Origin: Pseudidiomarina marina
GTDB lineage: Bacteria > Pseudomonadota > Gammaproteobacteria > Enterobacterales > Alteromonadaceae
Reading direction: 5' to 3'
Assembly (NCBI RefSeq): GCF_003987045.1
Contig: NZ_PIPZ01000001.1
Coordinates: 186,001-250,000 of the forward strand
Length of the DNA stretch: 64,000 bases
Of the stretch, positions 9,261 through 18,399 are shown piece after piece. The notes under the pieces are model-generated. The model had not been told where the DNA came from, made no database searches, and was given only the letters and a program-made list of their open reading frames with translations. Both the position numbers and the translations under genes were made by a program. Each line of letters opens with the position of its first letter. Position 1 is the first letter of the stretch.

Positions 9261-10823
9261 TTAAGGGTTGTAGTAGGTTGGGGTGCCCCAGTAACCAACC
9301 GGCATATCTAAACCAAACACCCAAATAAAGAACAACGACGACCAACCAAGTAAAAACACCAACGTATACGGCAACATCATCGCAATCATTGTGCCAATAC
9401 CCGTATCTTTCTTATATCGCACCGCAACAGCAAGGATTAGGCCGAAATAACTCATCATTGGGGTGATAATGTTGGTAACAGAGTCACCGATACGGTAGGC
9501 GGCTTGGATAACTTCTGGTGCATAGCCAATCAGCATCAGCATTGGTACAAAAATTGGTGCGGTAATCGCCCATTGCGCGGAAGCAGAGCCAAGCATTAGG
9601 TTGACGAAGGCGCACATTAGAATAAACAGAATAAATACCGATGGACCTGTTAATCCGACATCTTGCAAGAAGGTCGCGCCTTTAATTGCAAAAATACTGC
9701 CTAAATTGGTCCACCCGAAAAACGCAACGAATTGAGCGGCAAAAAACACCAATACAATATACATACCCATGGTGCTCATGCTTTCAGACATAGCATCGAT
9801 AACGTCACGGTCAGTGCGCATGACATTAGTAATGCGACCATAGACAAAACCTGGAATAGCAAAGGTAATAAAAATGAAGGCTACAATGCCTTTAAGGAAT
9901 GGGGAACCTGCTACTTCACCGGTTTCTGGGTTTCGTAAAATACCCCACTCAGGAACAATGGTAATTGCTAACAAAATACCTAACGCTAAGAAGCTCAAAC
10001 CAGCACCGATTAGGCCTTTCTTCTCAAGCTTGGTGAGCGACTCTATTTTTTGTTCAGATAGGTTAATTGTGGCCTCTTTCGGGTCATATTTGCCAAGTTT
10101 TGGCTCAACGATTTTCTCCGTTACAAAGGTACCCATAATGGCAATCATGAAGGTTGAAACGAACATGAACATCCAGTTCGCTTCTGGTCCTACATAATAC
10201 TCAGGGTCAATTAAGTTGGCTGCCTTGGTGGTAATACCCGCTAACAGTGGATCAACGGTACCAATAAGCAAATTTGCACTGTAGCCTGCTGAAACACCAG
10301 AAAATGCCGCAGCTAAGCCGGCGAGCGGATGACGACCAAGAGAATGGAAAATCATGGCAGCTAAAGGCACTAATACGACGTAACCGAGTTCGGCTGCGGT
10401 ATTCGATATAACGCCAGCAAATACCACGGCAACAGTAACCACCCGAGGATGCGCATTCATTACAAGACCGCGCATAGCGGCGGATAATAAGCCAGAACGC
10501 TCAGCAATACCGACACCAAGCAACGCGACCAAAACGGTTCCAAGTGGTGTGAATCCAGTAAAGTTCGTCACTAAACCAGTCACAATGCGTTGCAAGCCTT
10601 CGGCATTGACTAGGCTAACCACCTCAATCATTTCGCCACCAGGGCGAGGATCAAGAGCACTTACGCCAAAATAGCTAGCGATGCCGCTAATGATTACAAT
10701 ACCAATTGCGAATAAAGCAAATAGGGTAATCGGGTGAGGCAGAAGGTTACCGAGCCATTCGACGGTGTCGAGGAAACGCGTAAAAGCGCCGCGCTTTTCA
10801 GTGGGTTGTGAGGCTTGCGTCAT
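9261..10823 (-). CDS. AbgT family transporter (second of two)
   Basis: A 520-residue paralogue of the transporter at 1041-2588, with the same landmarks: LPHPITLFALFAIG, GFTPLGTVLVALLGVGIAERSG, FSGVSAGYSANLLIGTVDPLLAGI and SASAQWAITAPIFVPML. The predicted topology is about a dozen membrane helices in the inner membrane. AbgT members move p-aminobenzoyl-glutamate or related aromatic acids, and some confer sulfonamide efflux. AGGAG precedes the ATG. It is a single-gene unit: the downstream side is closed by the terminator at 9172-9207 and the upstream neighbour fadE has its own terminator. The substrate difference from the first copy is unknown. Confidence 0.92.
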   Translation of the reverse strand: MTQASQPTEKRGAFTRFLDTVEWLGNLLPHPITLFALFAIGIVIISGIASYFGVSALDPRPGGEMIEVVSLVNAEGLQRIVTGLVTNFTGFTPLGTVLVALLGVGIAERSGLLSAAMRGLVMNAHPRVVTVAVVFAGVISNTAAELGYVVLVPLAAMIFHSLGRHPLAGLAAAFSGVSAGYSANLLIGTVDPLLAGITTKAANLIDPEYYVGPEANWMFMFVSTFMIAIMGTFVTEKIVEPKLGKYDPKEATINLSEQKIESLTKLEKKGLIGAGLSFLALGILLAITIVPEWGILRNPETGEVAGSPFLKGIVAFIFITFAIPGFVYGRITNVMRTDRDVIDAMSESMSTMGMYIVLVFFAAQFVAFFGWTNLGSIFAIKGATFLQDVGLTGPSVFILFILMCAFVNLMLGSASAQWAITAPIFVPMLMLIGYAPEVIQAAYRIGDSVTNIITPMMSYFGLILAVAVRYKKDTGIGTMIAMMLPYTLVFLLGWSSLFFIWVFGLDMPVGYWGTPTYYNP

Positions 10824-10883
10824 GCAATTCCAGCTCCTGTATTTCGAGTCGTTTTATTGTAATAAGGGCCGAATTGTACACAT

Positions 10884-10913
10884 AAAAAAGGCCAATCGCG
10901 AGGATTGGCCTTT
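10884..10913 (-). terminator. Intrinsic terminator of fadE
   Basis: Read on the minus strand, AAAGGCCAATC pairs with GATTGGCCTTT around a 5-base loop and runs into TTTTTT. It lies about 20 bases after the fadE stop. Confidence 0.85.
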
Positions 10914-10932
10914 GATTCAGGATAAGCAGTTG

Positions 10933-13392
10933 TTATGCCGCGTTATCTTGCTTTTTAGCTGATGCTAACGCGACTTCGCGCGCATGTTTGCCAGCAATTA
11001 AGTCTTCGTGTGCAAAATCATCCACATTGATGACGCGCAAACGACCTTGCTCAGCGCGACGCAACAATTCAACTTCTTCATCACTTAGAACGCCAAGCTC
11101 TTTGCCTTTTTGGGCCACTTGATCTAAGAACATAAACGGCATACGACGATCATTAGCTGCTTTACGCACGCGGTCAAACAGCGGCTCAGCAGCGATGATG
11201 TCACGCAGGGTTTGTTCTAAGTAACCAAATTGACCTTCAGGTGATAAGAACTGACCTTTTCCTAGGCGTTCACGACTTGCGTTTGGTAATAACAAGATTT
11301 TGGCGACTTTGCTGTCCAACTTATCCGAAGGACGCTTCGCGATGCGCCCAAATGGATACATGATGGCTTTCATGGTTTTACCAACCAAACCAAAGTTATC
11401 CAACAAGGCTAACTGGCTTTCTTGTAATTTATACAAGGTGTCTTGCAACGCCCAATGCATTAGCGGCAAGTCGTCTTTTTGACGGCCTTCGTCTTCGAAG
11501 CGTTTTAGTGTGGCTGAAGCAATAAACAGGTAGCTCAACATGTCACCCAAACGCGCAGAAATACGCTGTTTACGCTTCAATGAACCGCCTAATACACCCA
11601 TTGCAACGTCTGAAAGCAACGCTAGGTTGGCACTAAAGCGGTTCATTTGCTTGTAGTACGTCGCCGTGCTGTCGCTGAAAGGCGAGCTAGTGAAACGCCA
11701 GAAGCCTAAACCTAATACCAACGAGCGAACAAAGTTGCTCATACCGAAACCAATATGGCCCCAAATCGCTTTATCGAAACGCTTCAAGCCTTCAGCGTTG
11801 GTTTCAGCTGATGCCAACATTTCTTCCAATACATAAGGATGACAACGAATTGCACCTTGACCGTAAATCATCAAGTTACGGGTAAGAATGTTGGCACCTT
11901 CAACCGTGATAGCAACCGGTACACCTTGGTAGCCACGGCCTAAATAGTTATTTGGACCTAAGCAGATACCTTTACCACCATGGATATCCATGGCGTCATC
12001 CATACAGGCACGTAATTTCTCAGTCATGTGGTATTTGGCAATGGCAGAAATAACAGATGGCTTCTCACCCAAATCAATCCCTTTGGTTGAAAAAGTTGTT
12101 ACTGCGTCCATCAAATAAGCGTTGCCGCCGATGCGAGCCAATGCTTCTTGCACACCTTCCATTTTACCGACAGGTAAACGGAACTGACGACGGATGTACG
12201 AGTACGCACCCGTAGCAAGCGCAATCGATTTCACGCCACCCGCACTGTTTGAAGGCAAGGTAATAGCACGACCTACCGACAAACACTCAACCAGCATACG
12301 CCAGCCTTTACCGGCCATTTCTGGGCCACCAATAATGTAATCCAGTGGCACGAACACGTCTTTACCGCGCACAGGACCGTTTTGGAACGGTACGTTCAGC
12401 GGGAAGTGACGGCGACCCGTTTCAACACCTTTCGTATCATGCGGAATCAACGCGGCAGTAATGCCAAGCTCTTCTTTGTCGCCCAATAACTTGTCTGGGT
12501 CAGAGAGCTTAAATGCCAAGCCGAGAACTGTAGCGACTGGCGCAAGGGTGATATAGCGCTTGTTGAAGTTTAAGCGAATACCGACAATTTCTTTGCCTTC
12601 CCATTCACCTTTACAAACCACACCGGTATCAGGAATAGAGCCTGCATCAGAACCGGCTTCTGGGCTGGTTAATGCAAAACAAGGAATTTCTTGGCCGTTG
12701 GCTAAGCGCGGCAAGTAGTAATCTTTTTGCTCTTTCGTACCATAATGCTGCAATAATTCGCCAGGACCTAATGAGTTTGGTACGCCAACAGTTGATGCCA
12801 AAATGGTGCTTACACCAGCTAACTTTTGTAATACACGTGATTGTGCGTAAGCAGAGAACTCGAGGCCACCGTATTCTTTCTTGATGATCATTGCGAAGAA
12901 CTTATGATCTTTTAGATATTGCCAAACGTGTTCTGGCATATCGGCAAGCTCATGAGTTGCTTCCCAATCGTTCATCATTTTGCAGATTTCTTCACACGGG
13001 CCGTCTAAGAATGCTTGTTCTTCAGCGCTTAACTCAGCTTTTTGAATACTGTGAAGCTTTTTCCATGCTGGCGCGCCGCGGAAGAGCTCGCCTTCCCACC
13101 ACGTGGTGCCCGCATCAATCGCGTCTTTTTCAGTTTCAGAAATTTCTGGCATCACTTTGCGATAAGCACCAAGAATACCTTTTGACATGACGCCACGACG
13201 GAACGGGGTCACATTCAATGGTACTAACACTAAAGCCAATAATACCCACAGTACTGGGCCGACAATGTCGAACCAACTACCAATGGCAAACATGCCGACA
13301 AGGCCAATGCTCGTAACGAGCAATGAACTGCGGTAATACAAAAAGCCACCCAATACAAGCAGGGTAGCGATAACCCATAAGGCAATGCTCAT
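10933..13392 (-). CDS. fadE: Acyl-CoA dehydrogenase FadE
   Basis: Catalyses the first step of fatty-acid beta-oxidation, FAD-dependent oxidation of acyl-CoA to trans-2-enoyl-CoA. At 819 residues it matches the large gammaproteobacterial FadE (814 in E. coli) rather than the 380-residue standard enzymes. The N-terminus has hydrophobic helices (about residues 1-55) that would tether it to the membrane. The dehydrogenase core shows [39 protein letters not shown] and [14 protein letters not shown] 13392 is preceded by CGGAG. A FadR-like operator lies 23-39 bases upstream. No other fad gene is in the window. Confidence 0.96.
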   Translation of the reverse strand: MSIALWVIATLLVLGGFLYYRSSLLVTSIGLVGMFAIGSWFDIVGPVLWVLLALVLVPLNVTPFRRGVMSKGILGAYRKVMPEISETEKDAIDAGTTWWEGELFRGAPAWKKLHSIQKAELSAEEQAFLDGPCEEICKMMNDWEATHELADMPEHVWQYLKDHKFFAMIIKKEYGGLEFSAYAQSRVLQKLAGVSTILASTVGVPNSLGPGELLQHYGTKEQKDYYLPRLANGQEIPCFALTSPEAGSDAGSIPDTGVVCKGEWEGKEIVGIRLNFNKRYITLAPVATVLGLAFKLSDPDKLLGDKEELGITAALIPHDTKGVETGRRHFPLNVPFQNGPVRGKDVFVPLDYIIGGPEMAGKGWRMLVECLSVGRAITLPSNSAGGVKSIALATGAYSYIRRQFRLPVGKMEGVQEALARIGGNAYLMDAVTTFSTKGIDLGEKPSVISAIAKYHMTEKLRACMDDAMDIHGGKGICLGPNNYLGRGYQGVPVAITVEGANILTRNLMIYGQGAIRCHPYVLEEMLASAETNAEGLKRFDKAIWGHIGFGMSNFVRSLVLGLGFWRFTSSPFSDSTATYYKQMNRFSANLALLSDVAMGVLGGSLKRKQRISARLGDMLSYLFIASATLKRFEDEGRQKDDLPLMHWALQDTLYKLQESQLALLDNFGLVGKTMKAIMYPFGRIAKRPSDKLDSKVAKILLLPNASRERLGKGQFLSPEGQFGYLEQTLRDIIAAEPLFDRVRKAANDRRMPFMFLDQVAQKGKELGVLSDEEVELLRRAEQGRLRVINVDDFAHEDLIAGKHAREVALASAKKQDNAA

Positions 13393-13414
13393 GTTTTTAA
13401 CTCCGTTGTTCTAC

Positions 13415-13431
13415 TAGAGGTCTGACCAGTA
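13415..13431 (-). promoter_or_regulatory. FadR-like operator upstream of fadE
   Basis: On the minus strand it reads TACTGGTCAGACCTCTA. The GGTC-N-GACC core and the flanking CT on one side match the FadR consensus, in which a TGGTCNGACCA centre is bound in the absence of long-chain acyl-CoA. Its position 23-39 bases before the fadE start fits repression. I have not checked that this genome encodes FadR. Confidence 0.6.
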
Positions 13432-13576
13432 ATTTGTACGTTGAGGGTAGTCTGTTTGATCACTTTTTTCAAGCATAAAAGCGTAAGCGCAGGTGATAAT
13501 TAAACTTTCTTTCAATGTTTATGTCTTAAGCTATAGTTAAAACGTTTTATTGAGAAACAATGAGTTAGGAAGGTGT

Positions 13577-14275
13577 ATGAAATTAGTCCAAGGTTTAGCA
13601 GCGATGATTGCGTTGACAGCTTCAACTGCGGTTTTTGCTTTGACCGAGTTAACACCCTATGAAACACGCTATGAAGTCACGCGTGGCGGTAGCAATTATG
13701 GCGAAGCGGTGCGTACATTAAAGTACGAAAATGGACGTTTCAATTTATACACAGAAACCGAAATTTCATTGTTATTTTTATCTGACCGTCGTCGCTTTTG
13801 GTCTGAATTCAGCCTTGAAGATGGCCAAGTTACTTCGTACGAATTTACTTACAAACGCTCAGGAACAGGACGCAACAAAGGCTTTAGTGGTTCATTTGAT
13901 CATGATCAACACGTTATCGTGAACAATGAGAGCAAGCAGACTACTGACATAGATGCGAGTGTTTATCGTATGGATGAGGCGGCGAGCATCGAACAGTTGC
14001 GACTTGATGTGCAAAGTCAGCGTGACGAATATCAGTATGCAGTACTTGATGAAAAAGGGCAGGCGGATGACTTAGTGTTGCGTCGCGTTGGTGAAGAAAC
14101 GTTGCAACTACCATACGGGGAAGTGAAAGCAATTAAAGTTGCTCGAATTCGCGAAAATTCCCGTCGTGAAACCGACTACTGGTTCGCCCCTGAATTAGAC
14201 TTCGTATTGGTAAAAATGCAGCAACGCGAGGATGGCGATGAAGTCGCCACCCTACAACTGAAAGCGATTAACTAG
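13577..14275 (+). CDS. DUF3108 periplasmic protein
   Basis: A 232-residue protein with a Sec signal peptide (about residues 1-23, KLVQGLAAMIALTASTAVFA). The mature part is a beta-rich DUF3108 domain: it opens with TPYETRYEVTRGG and ends with ETDYWFAPELDFVLVKMQQRE, both typical of the family. Function is unknown; the fold is thought to resemble lipid-binding beta proteins. The start at 13577 is chosen because AGGAAGGTG precedes it; the frame is open to 13550. It ends 5 bases from purN on the other strand, an arrangement I recall from Pseudomonas, where a DUF3108 gene also neighbours purN and purM. Confidence 0.85.
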   Translation: MKLVQGLAAMIALTASTAVFALTELTPYETRYEVTRGGSNYGEAVRTLKYENGRFNLYTETEISLLFLSDRRRFWSEFSLEDGQVTSYEFTYKRSGTGRNKGFSGSFDHDQHVIVNNESKQTTDIDASVYRMDEAASIEQLRLDVQSQRDEYQYAVLDEKGQADDLVLRRVGEETLQLPYGEVKAIKVARIRENSRRETDYWFAPELDFVLVKMQQREDGDEVATLQLKAIN

Positions 14276-14280
14276 ATGAT

Positions 14281-14919
14281 TTATTCTGCCGCGTAACCAG
14301 CAGAGCCCAGTACTTCGCCATCGAGTTCAGCACCGTCTGCCGTTAAACGCAGGCGGTCAGTGCAGAACCAGTTCACCACTAACGGGTAAATAGCATGCTC
14401 TTGTGTATGCACCCGTTGCTGCAGATCACTTGCCGTATCTTCTGGGAAAATAGGCACAGTCGCTTGCAGAATAACCGGCCCACCATCGAGCTCTTCCGTT
14501 ACGAAATGAACGCTGACACCATGTTCGGTATCACCGGCATCAAGCGCGCGCTGATGGGTATTAATGCCTTTATACTTCGGTAATAACGACGGGTGAATAT
14601 TCAACATGCGGCCGTGATAATGGCGAGTGAACTCCGGCGTTAAAATACGCATGAAGCCCGCCAACACCACCAAATCGGGTTGATAACCATCAATCAGTTT
14701 CAAAAGCTCGGCGTCGTAAGCTTCGCGGGTAGCGAAGTCTTTGTGCGACAATACCGCCGTTTCGATACCAACCGCCTGCGCTTTTCCCAGACCGCCGACA
14801 CCGGCTTTGTTACTAATCACAGCAACAACTTCGCCAGCAATGCGGTGTGCTTTGCAGGCCTCAACAATGGCCTGCATGTTTGTACCTGAACCGCTAATTA
14901 AGACAACAATGCGCTTCAT
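14281..14919 (-). CDS. purN: Phosphoribosylglycinamide formyltransferase
   Basis: Third step of de novo purine synthesis: transfers a formyl group from 10-formyl-THF to GAR. The 212-residue protein has the phosphate-binding GSGTNMQ (10-16) and the catalytic Asn107, His109 ([12 protein letters not shown]) and Asp145. Length is normal for PurN. Its ATG overlaps the purM stop by 4 bases (ATGA), so the two genes are translationally coupled in the usual purMN order. Confidence 0.96.
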   Translation of the reverse strand: MKRIVVLISGSGTNMQAIVEACKAHRIAGEVVAVISNKAGVGGLGKAQAVGIETAVLSHKDFATREAYDAELLKLIDGYQPDLVVLAGFMRILTPEFTRHYHGRMLNIHPSLLPKYKGINTHQRALDAGDTEHGVSVHFVTEELDGGPVILQATVPIFPEDTASDLQQRVHTQEHAIYPLVVNWFCTDRLRLTADGAELDGEVLGSAGYAAE

Positions 14920-15962
14920 GAATGAATTTCAACTTGCGCTTCATTGGCAGTGCGAGCAGCAACTTGACCAATCACCCATGCATCTTCGCCGTGCTCACGA
15001 AGCAAGCTAACGGCTTGCTCTGCTTGTGCTTGTGGTAAAGCCATAATCAGACCAACACCACAGTTAAAGGTGCGATACATTTCTTTGGTGGTCACGTTGC
15101 CGTTCTGTTGTAACCAGTTAAATACCACTGGCCACTCCCAGCTGCTATCGTCGATAACGGCTTTAGCAGACTCCGGTAATACGCGAGGAATATTTTCCCA
15201 GAAGCCGCCACCGGTAATGTGCGAAATAGCATGTACCTCATGCTTTTCAAGCAGTGCGAGAACAGACTTCACATAAATTTTCGTTGGTGCCAACAGATGT
15301 TCAGCAAGAGGCTTACCATCAAGCATCTCAGTTGCTGCATTGGTTTCACTTACTTCAAGAATTTTGCGAATCAGCGAGTAACCGTTTGAATGCGGACCTG
15401 AAGAACCCAGAGCAATCAACGCATCGCCCGGAGCAACTTTGCTACCATCGATAATTTGCTCTTTTTCGACTACGCCCACACAGAAACCAGCGATATCGTA
15501 ATCGCCGTGCTCGTACATGCCAGGCATTTCAGCGGTCTCGCCACCAATCAGCGCGCAGCCTGCTTGAACACAGCCTTCGCCAATGCCGGTGACCACGTCA
15601 GCGGCAACATCAACGTCAAGTTTGCCTGTTGCATAATAGTCGAGGAAGAATAGCGGCTCAGCACCTTGAACAATCAAATCGTTCACACACATGGCCACCA
15701 AATCGATACCGACGGTGTCATGCTTTTTCAAATCAATGGCTAAGCGTAATTTCGTGCCCACACCGTCGGTGCCTGACACCAAAACCGGTTGCTTGTATTT
15801 GGTAGGTAACTCGCAGAGTGCGCCGAAACCACCAATGCTCCCCATCACTTCTGGGCGTTTGGTGCGTTTAGTGACGCCTTTAATACGTTCAACTAAAGCA
15901 TTACCTGCATCGATATCAACGCCAGCGTCTTTGTAACTTAAAGATGGTTTTTCAGTGCTCAC
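14916..15962 (-). CDS. purM: Phosphoribosylformylglycinamidine cyclo-ligase
   Basis: Closes the imidazole ring of AIR with ATP, fifth step of purine synthesis. The 348-residue protein begins [15 protein letters not shown] and contains [45 protein letters not shown] and [16 protein letters not shown], all diagnostic of PurM. The start is GTG at 15962 with GAGGA upstream. A GCAAA-N3-TTTGC dyad lies about 30 bases upstream, but its spacing is one base off a PurR box. Confidence 0.96.
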   Translation of the reverse strand: MSTEKPSLSYKDAGVDIDAGNALVERIKGVTKRTKRPEVMGSIGGFGALCELPTKYKQPVLVSGTDGVGTKLRLAIDLKKHDTVGIDLVAMCVNDLIVQGAEPLFFLDYYATGKLDVDVAADVVTGIGEGCVQAGCALIGGETAEMPGMYEHGDYDIAGFCVGVVEKEQIIDGSKVAPGDALIALGSSGPHSNGYSLIRKILEVSETNAATEMLDGKPLAEHLLAPTKIYVKSVLALLEKHEVHAISHITGGGFWENIPRVLPESAKAVIDDSSWEWPVVFNWLQQNGNVTTKEMYRTFNCGVGLIMALPQAQAEQAVSLLREHGEDAWVIGQVAARTANEAQVEIHS

Positions 15963-16124
15963 GGGTGGGTCCTCAGCTCGGGCAAAAAATTTGCGCGCTA
16001 GTTTAGCACTTTCGAAGCGTCTGCGCGATAGCCGATTGCGCGCAGATAGTTGTTTTTTCGTTCAACTTTCAGCGTATAATAAACGCTCTCATCGTAGCGC
16101 GTGCCCGCACGCTTAGGCTGTTGT

Positions 16125-17264
16125 ATGCAATTCAATGTTAATCAACTTCAACTTGTTCAAGCGACTCGCGATGATCTCGACGCTTTAGAACAAATTGAAA
16201 ACTTAAGCTTTGTCACCGACCGCATTAGTCGTCGTAGTTTTCGTCGTTTTATCGACCAAAACATTGGCGACTTCAAAGTGGCAAAGTTCGATGGTCGTGT
16301 GATTGGTTACTATATTGTTTTGTATCGTCAAGCCACTGAATTAGCGCGTCTATATTCGTTAGCTGTTGACCCTGAGTTCCGTCGACGTGGGGTAGGGCGT
16401 TTATTGTTGGATGCCGCCGAAGATGATGCTGATGCACGCTTTTGCCTATTCATGCGCCTTGAAGTAAAAACCGATAATACCGCGGCATTAAAGATGTATC
16501 ACCACGCCGGTTATTACGACATGGAAATTCGTCCGGAATATTATGAGGATGATAGTGATGCCTTGGTGTTACAAAAGCTACTGCCACGCTTTGAGACAAA
16601 CTCACTCGATAACGGCAATCAACGCCTCGTTCCATATCGCACTCAAACCACCGAGTTCACTTGCGGTCCGGCGAGCTTGTTGATGGCCATGGCGTATTTC
16701 GATATTCCGTGCCCTGATCCGCATCATGAAGAGCTTGAGATATGGCGTGAAGCGACCACCATATTTATGACCTCGGGGCATGGTGGTTGTGGCCCTCATG
16801 GGCTTGCGCGTGCTGCTCTAAAACGTGGCCTGTCAGTTGAGCTACACGTGAGTGAATCGGGCCCGTTATTACTTGATTCGGTACGAAGTGCTGATAAGAA
16901 GCAAATTATGGCGCGTATTCAAGAATCCGATATTGCCGCTTTGAAACAAGCGGGCGTGCCTATTATTGTTGGCGATTATACGCTGAACCAGCTATTGCAT
17001 GACCTTCATAAAGGCAAATTGGTGATTGCACTGATTAGTACGTATGTTTTTGACGAAAGCAAAGCGCCGCACTGGGTATTAATCTGTGCTGCCGATGACC
17101 ATTACGTGTACATCAATGACCCTGATCAAGACAGTTTTCCGTGGCAATCAGCCGCCGATAGACAGTATTTGCCGATTCCGCTTGCTACTTTTAAACGAGC
17201 GTTTGGTTTTGGTCGACGTAAACAGCGCGCGGCTGTGGTTATCAGTCGCGCGTTGAATAATTGA
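16125..17264 (+). CDS. Fusion of GNAT acetyltransferase and C39-like peptidase domain
   Basis: A 379-residue two-domain protein. Residues about 8-150 form a RimI-like GNAT domain with the acetyl-CoA loop RRRGVGR (87-92) and a following LEV...NTAALKMYHHAGYY segment. Residues about 165-379 form a papain-fold C39-like domain with Cys180 in TTEFTCGPASLL, His316 in APHWVLI and Asp332 in YINDPD, a complete Cys-His-Asp set. Such fusions are often found near RimK-type ATP-grasp ligases, suggesting a role in peptide or protein tailoring, but no such ligase is here. ATG 16125 is preferred over GTG 16101. Single gene, converging on a lipoprotein gene. Confidence 0.88.
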   Translation: MQFNVNQLQLVQATRDDLDALEQIENLSFVTDRISRRSFRRFIDQNIGDFKVAKFDGRVIGYYIVLYRQATELARLYSLAVDPEFRRRGVGRLLLDAAEDDADARFCLFMRLEVKTDNTAALKMYHHAGYYDMEIRPEYYEDDSDALVLQKLLPRFETNSLDNGNQRLVPYRTQTTEFTCGPASLLMAMAYFDIPCPDPHHEELEIWREATTIFMTSGHGGCGPHGLARAALKRGLSVELHVSESGPLLLDSVRSADKKQIMARIQESDIAALKQAGVPIIVGDYTLNQLLHDLHKGKLVIALISTYVFDESKAPHWVLICAADDHYVYINDPDQDSFPWQSAADRQYLPIPLATFKRAFGFGRRKQRAAVVISRALNN

Positions 17265-17276
17265 GTTATTTCTAAT

Positions 17277-18125
17277 CTAGCTCTTCGCGCGTTTTTTACT
17301 TGCTTTGACACGAACTTTTTCTAATTCGAGACTGTCATCTTGAGGAAGCGAGATAATACCAAGCCCTGATCGAACAAGTACGCGATTTTCATCCTGCTTT
17401 AATAGAACGCCATTCAGTTCAATAGTGATTCGGGGTGTCAAAAAAGTTGAATTGACGAGAATTTGCTCATGGTCGGTCAACTGACCAAGTCTGTCTTGTT
17501 GATATATATCGGTTAATTCATTGAAGCTTTGTTGAATGGCATCATAGATTGTCTTGTACTCGCTTTCGTCAAGACCGTCAGCTACATTTTTGAGTGGTAC
17601 ATGCAATGCTGTCTGATGGGTGTATCGACCACTCCATACTTTGCCGTCTGCTTGAGGTAATTCAACAATTAGTGCGGTACCCATGCGAAGTGTCTCATTT
17701 TCATCACGCACCACCATCATAAATGGATGAAAACGACCTTCTGCATTGTCATCATAATGAATACTTTTGGCCGAAGCCGCCTCTGTAAACATTGCACTCA
17801 CTGGAATGGGAATTTTATTATACAACTGCGTGAGGTCGCTGTTCGTTTCTGCTTGAATCATCGAGATGTTCGCCAGCACTCCCAGTGGACCAAATGCGAC
17901 GCCTAGCGCAACACCGTCCCCTCCGAAACTTTGCACATAAGCAATATCCTTTGCTTCATCTAGATGAACTTGAACATGACTCGCTGTATTTACACCATCA
18001 TGTTTAAATAATTTATAACTTTCTGAGTTTTCTTTGGTTGTTAGCGGTGCTGGCGATTGATACTGAGGAGCACTGGTACATCCAGCCGCTAACATAAAGC
18101 AACAAATTAAGAAAATCTTACGCAT
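17277..18125 (-). CDS. Lipoprotein of unknown function
   Basis: A 282-residue protein with a typical lipobox (MLAAGC, Cys16) after a 15-residue signal. I recognise no domain. The mature part has a Pro-rich linker, then mixed alpha/beta sequence with a Gly-rich hydrophobic stretch (GDGVALGVAFGPLGVLANISMIQ, about residues 75-97), and ends in a basic tail (KVRVKASKKRAKS). The composition suggests a periplasmic or outer-membrane-attached protein. It is divergent from the subtilisin gene, with 274 bases between starts, and converges on the GNAT/C39 gene 12 bases away. Confidence 0.7.
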   Translation of the reverse strand: MRKIFLICCFMLAAGCTSAPQYQSPAPLTTKENSESYKLFKHDGVNTASHVQVHLDEAKDIAYVQSFGGDGVALGVAFGPLGVLANISMIQAETNSDLTQLYNKIPIPVSAMFTEAASAKSIHYDDNAEGRFHPFMMVVRDENETLRMGTALIVELPQADGKVWSGRYTHQTALHVPLKNVADGLDESEYKTIYDAIQQSFNELTDIYQQDRLGQLTDHEQILVNSTFLTPRITIELNGVLLKQDENRVLVRSGLGIISLPQDDSLELEKVRVKASKKRAKS

Positions 18126-18194
18126 GGGAGAATCCGTTATTATTATTATAGGGAGCGCTAGAATACGAAATAATTAGTTAACAAATCAACAAAT

Positions 18195-18223
18195 TTGACA
18201 TGAATTAAAACCTGAATTTTACA
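18195..18223 (+). promoter_or_regulatory. Possible sigma-70 promoter upstream of the subtilisin gene
   Basis: A perfect TTGACA at 18195-18200 is followed after 17 bases by TTTACA, a weak -10. It would give a leader of about 170 bases. The rest of the spacer shows no other obvious signal. Confidence 0.3.
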
Positions 18224-18399
18224 TACGGTTTACTTTTTAAATATTGAGTTAGACAACTAACCTTGTTATGGTCGTGTGGTTGCGAAAATCTATAGCAACA
18301 ATTGTGTAGTAACCGAACTGCAGCCGAATGTTGTATCCCGCCGCTGTTAAGCACTGGCTTTTATACGCCAATCTCATAATAATAAAGAGAAGAAAATCT

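Noticed and set aside
13525-13541. CTTAAG-N5-GTTAAA upstream of the DUF3108 gene as a third PmrA-like box
   Set aside because: The second half-site departs from YTTAAK at both ends, so it is too weak to claim.
15975-16000. Possible PurR box upstream of purM (GCAAA-N3-TTTGC)
   Set aside because: The half-sites are spaced one base wider than the PurR consensus and the centre is not CG.
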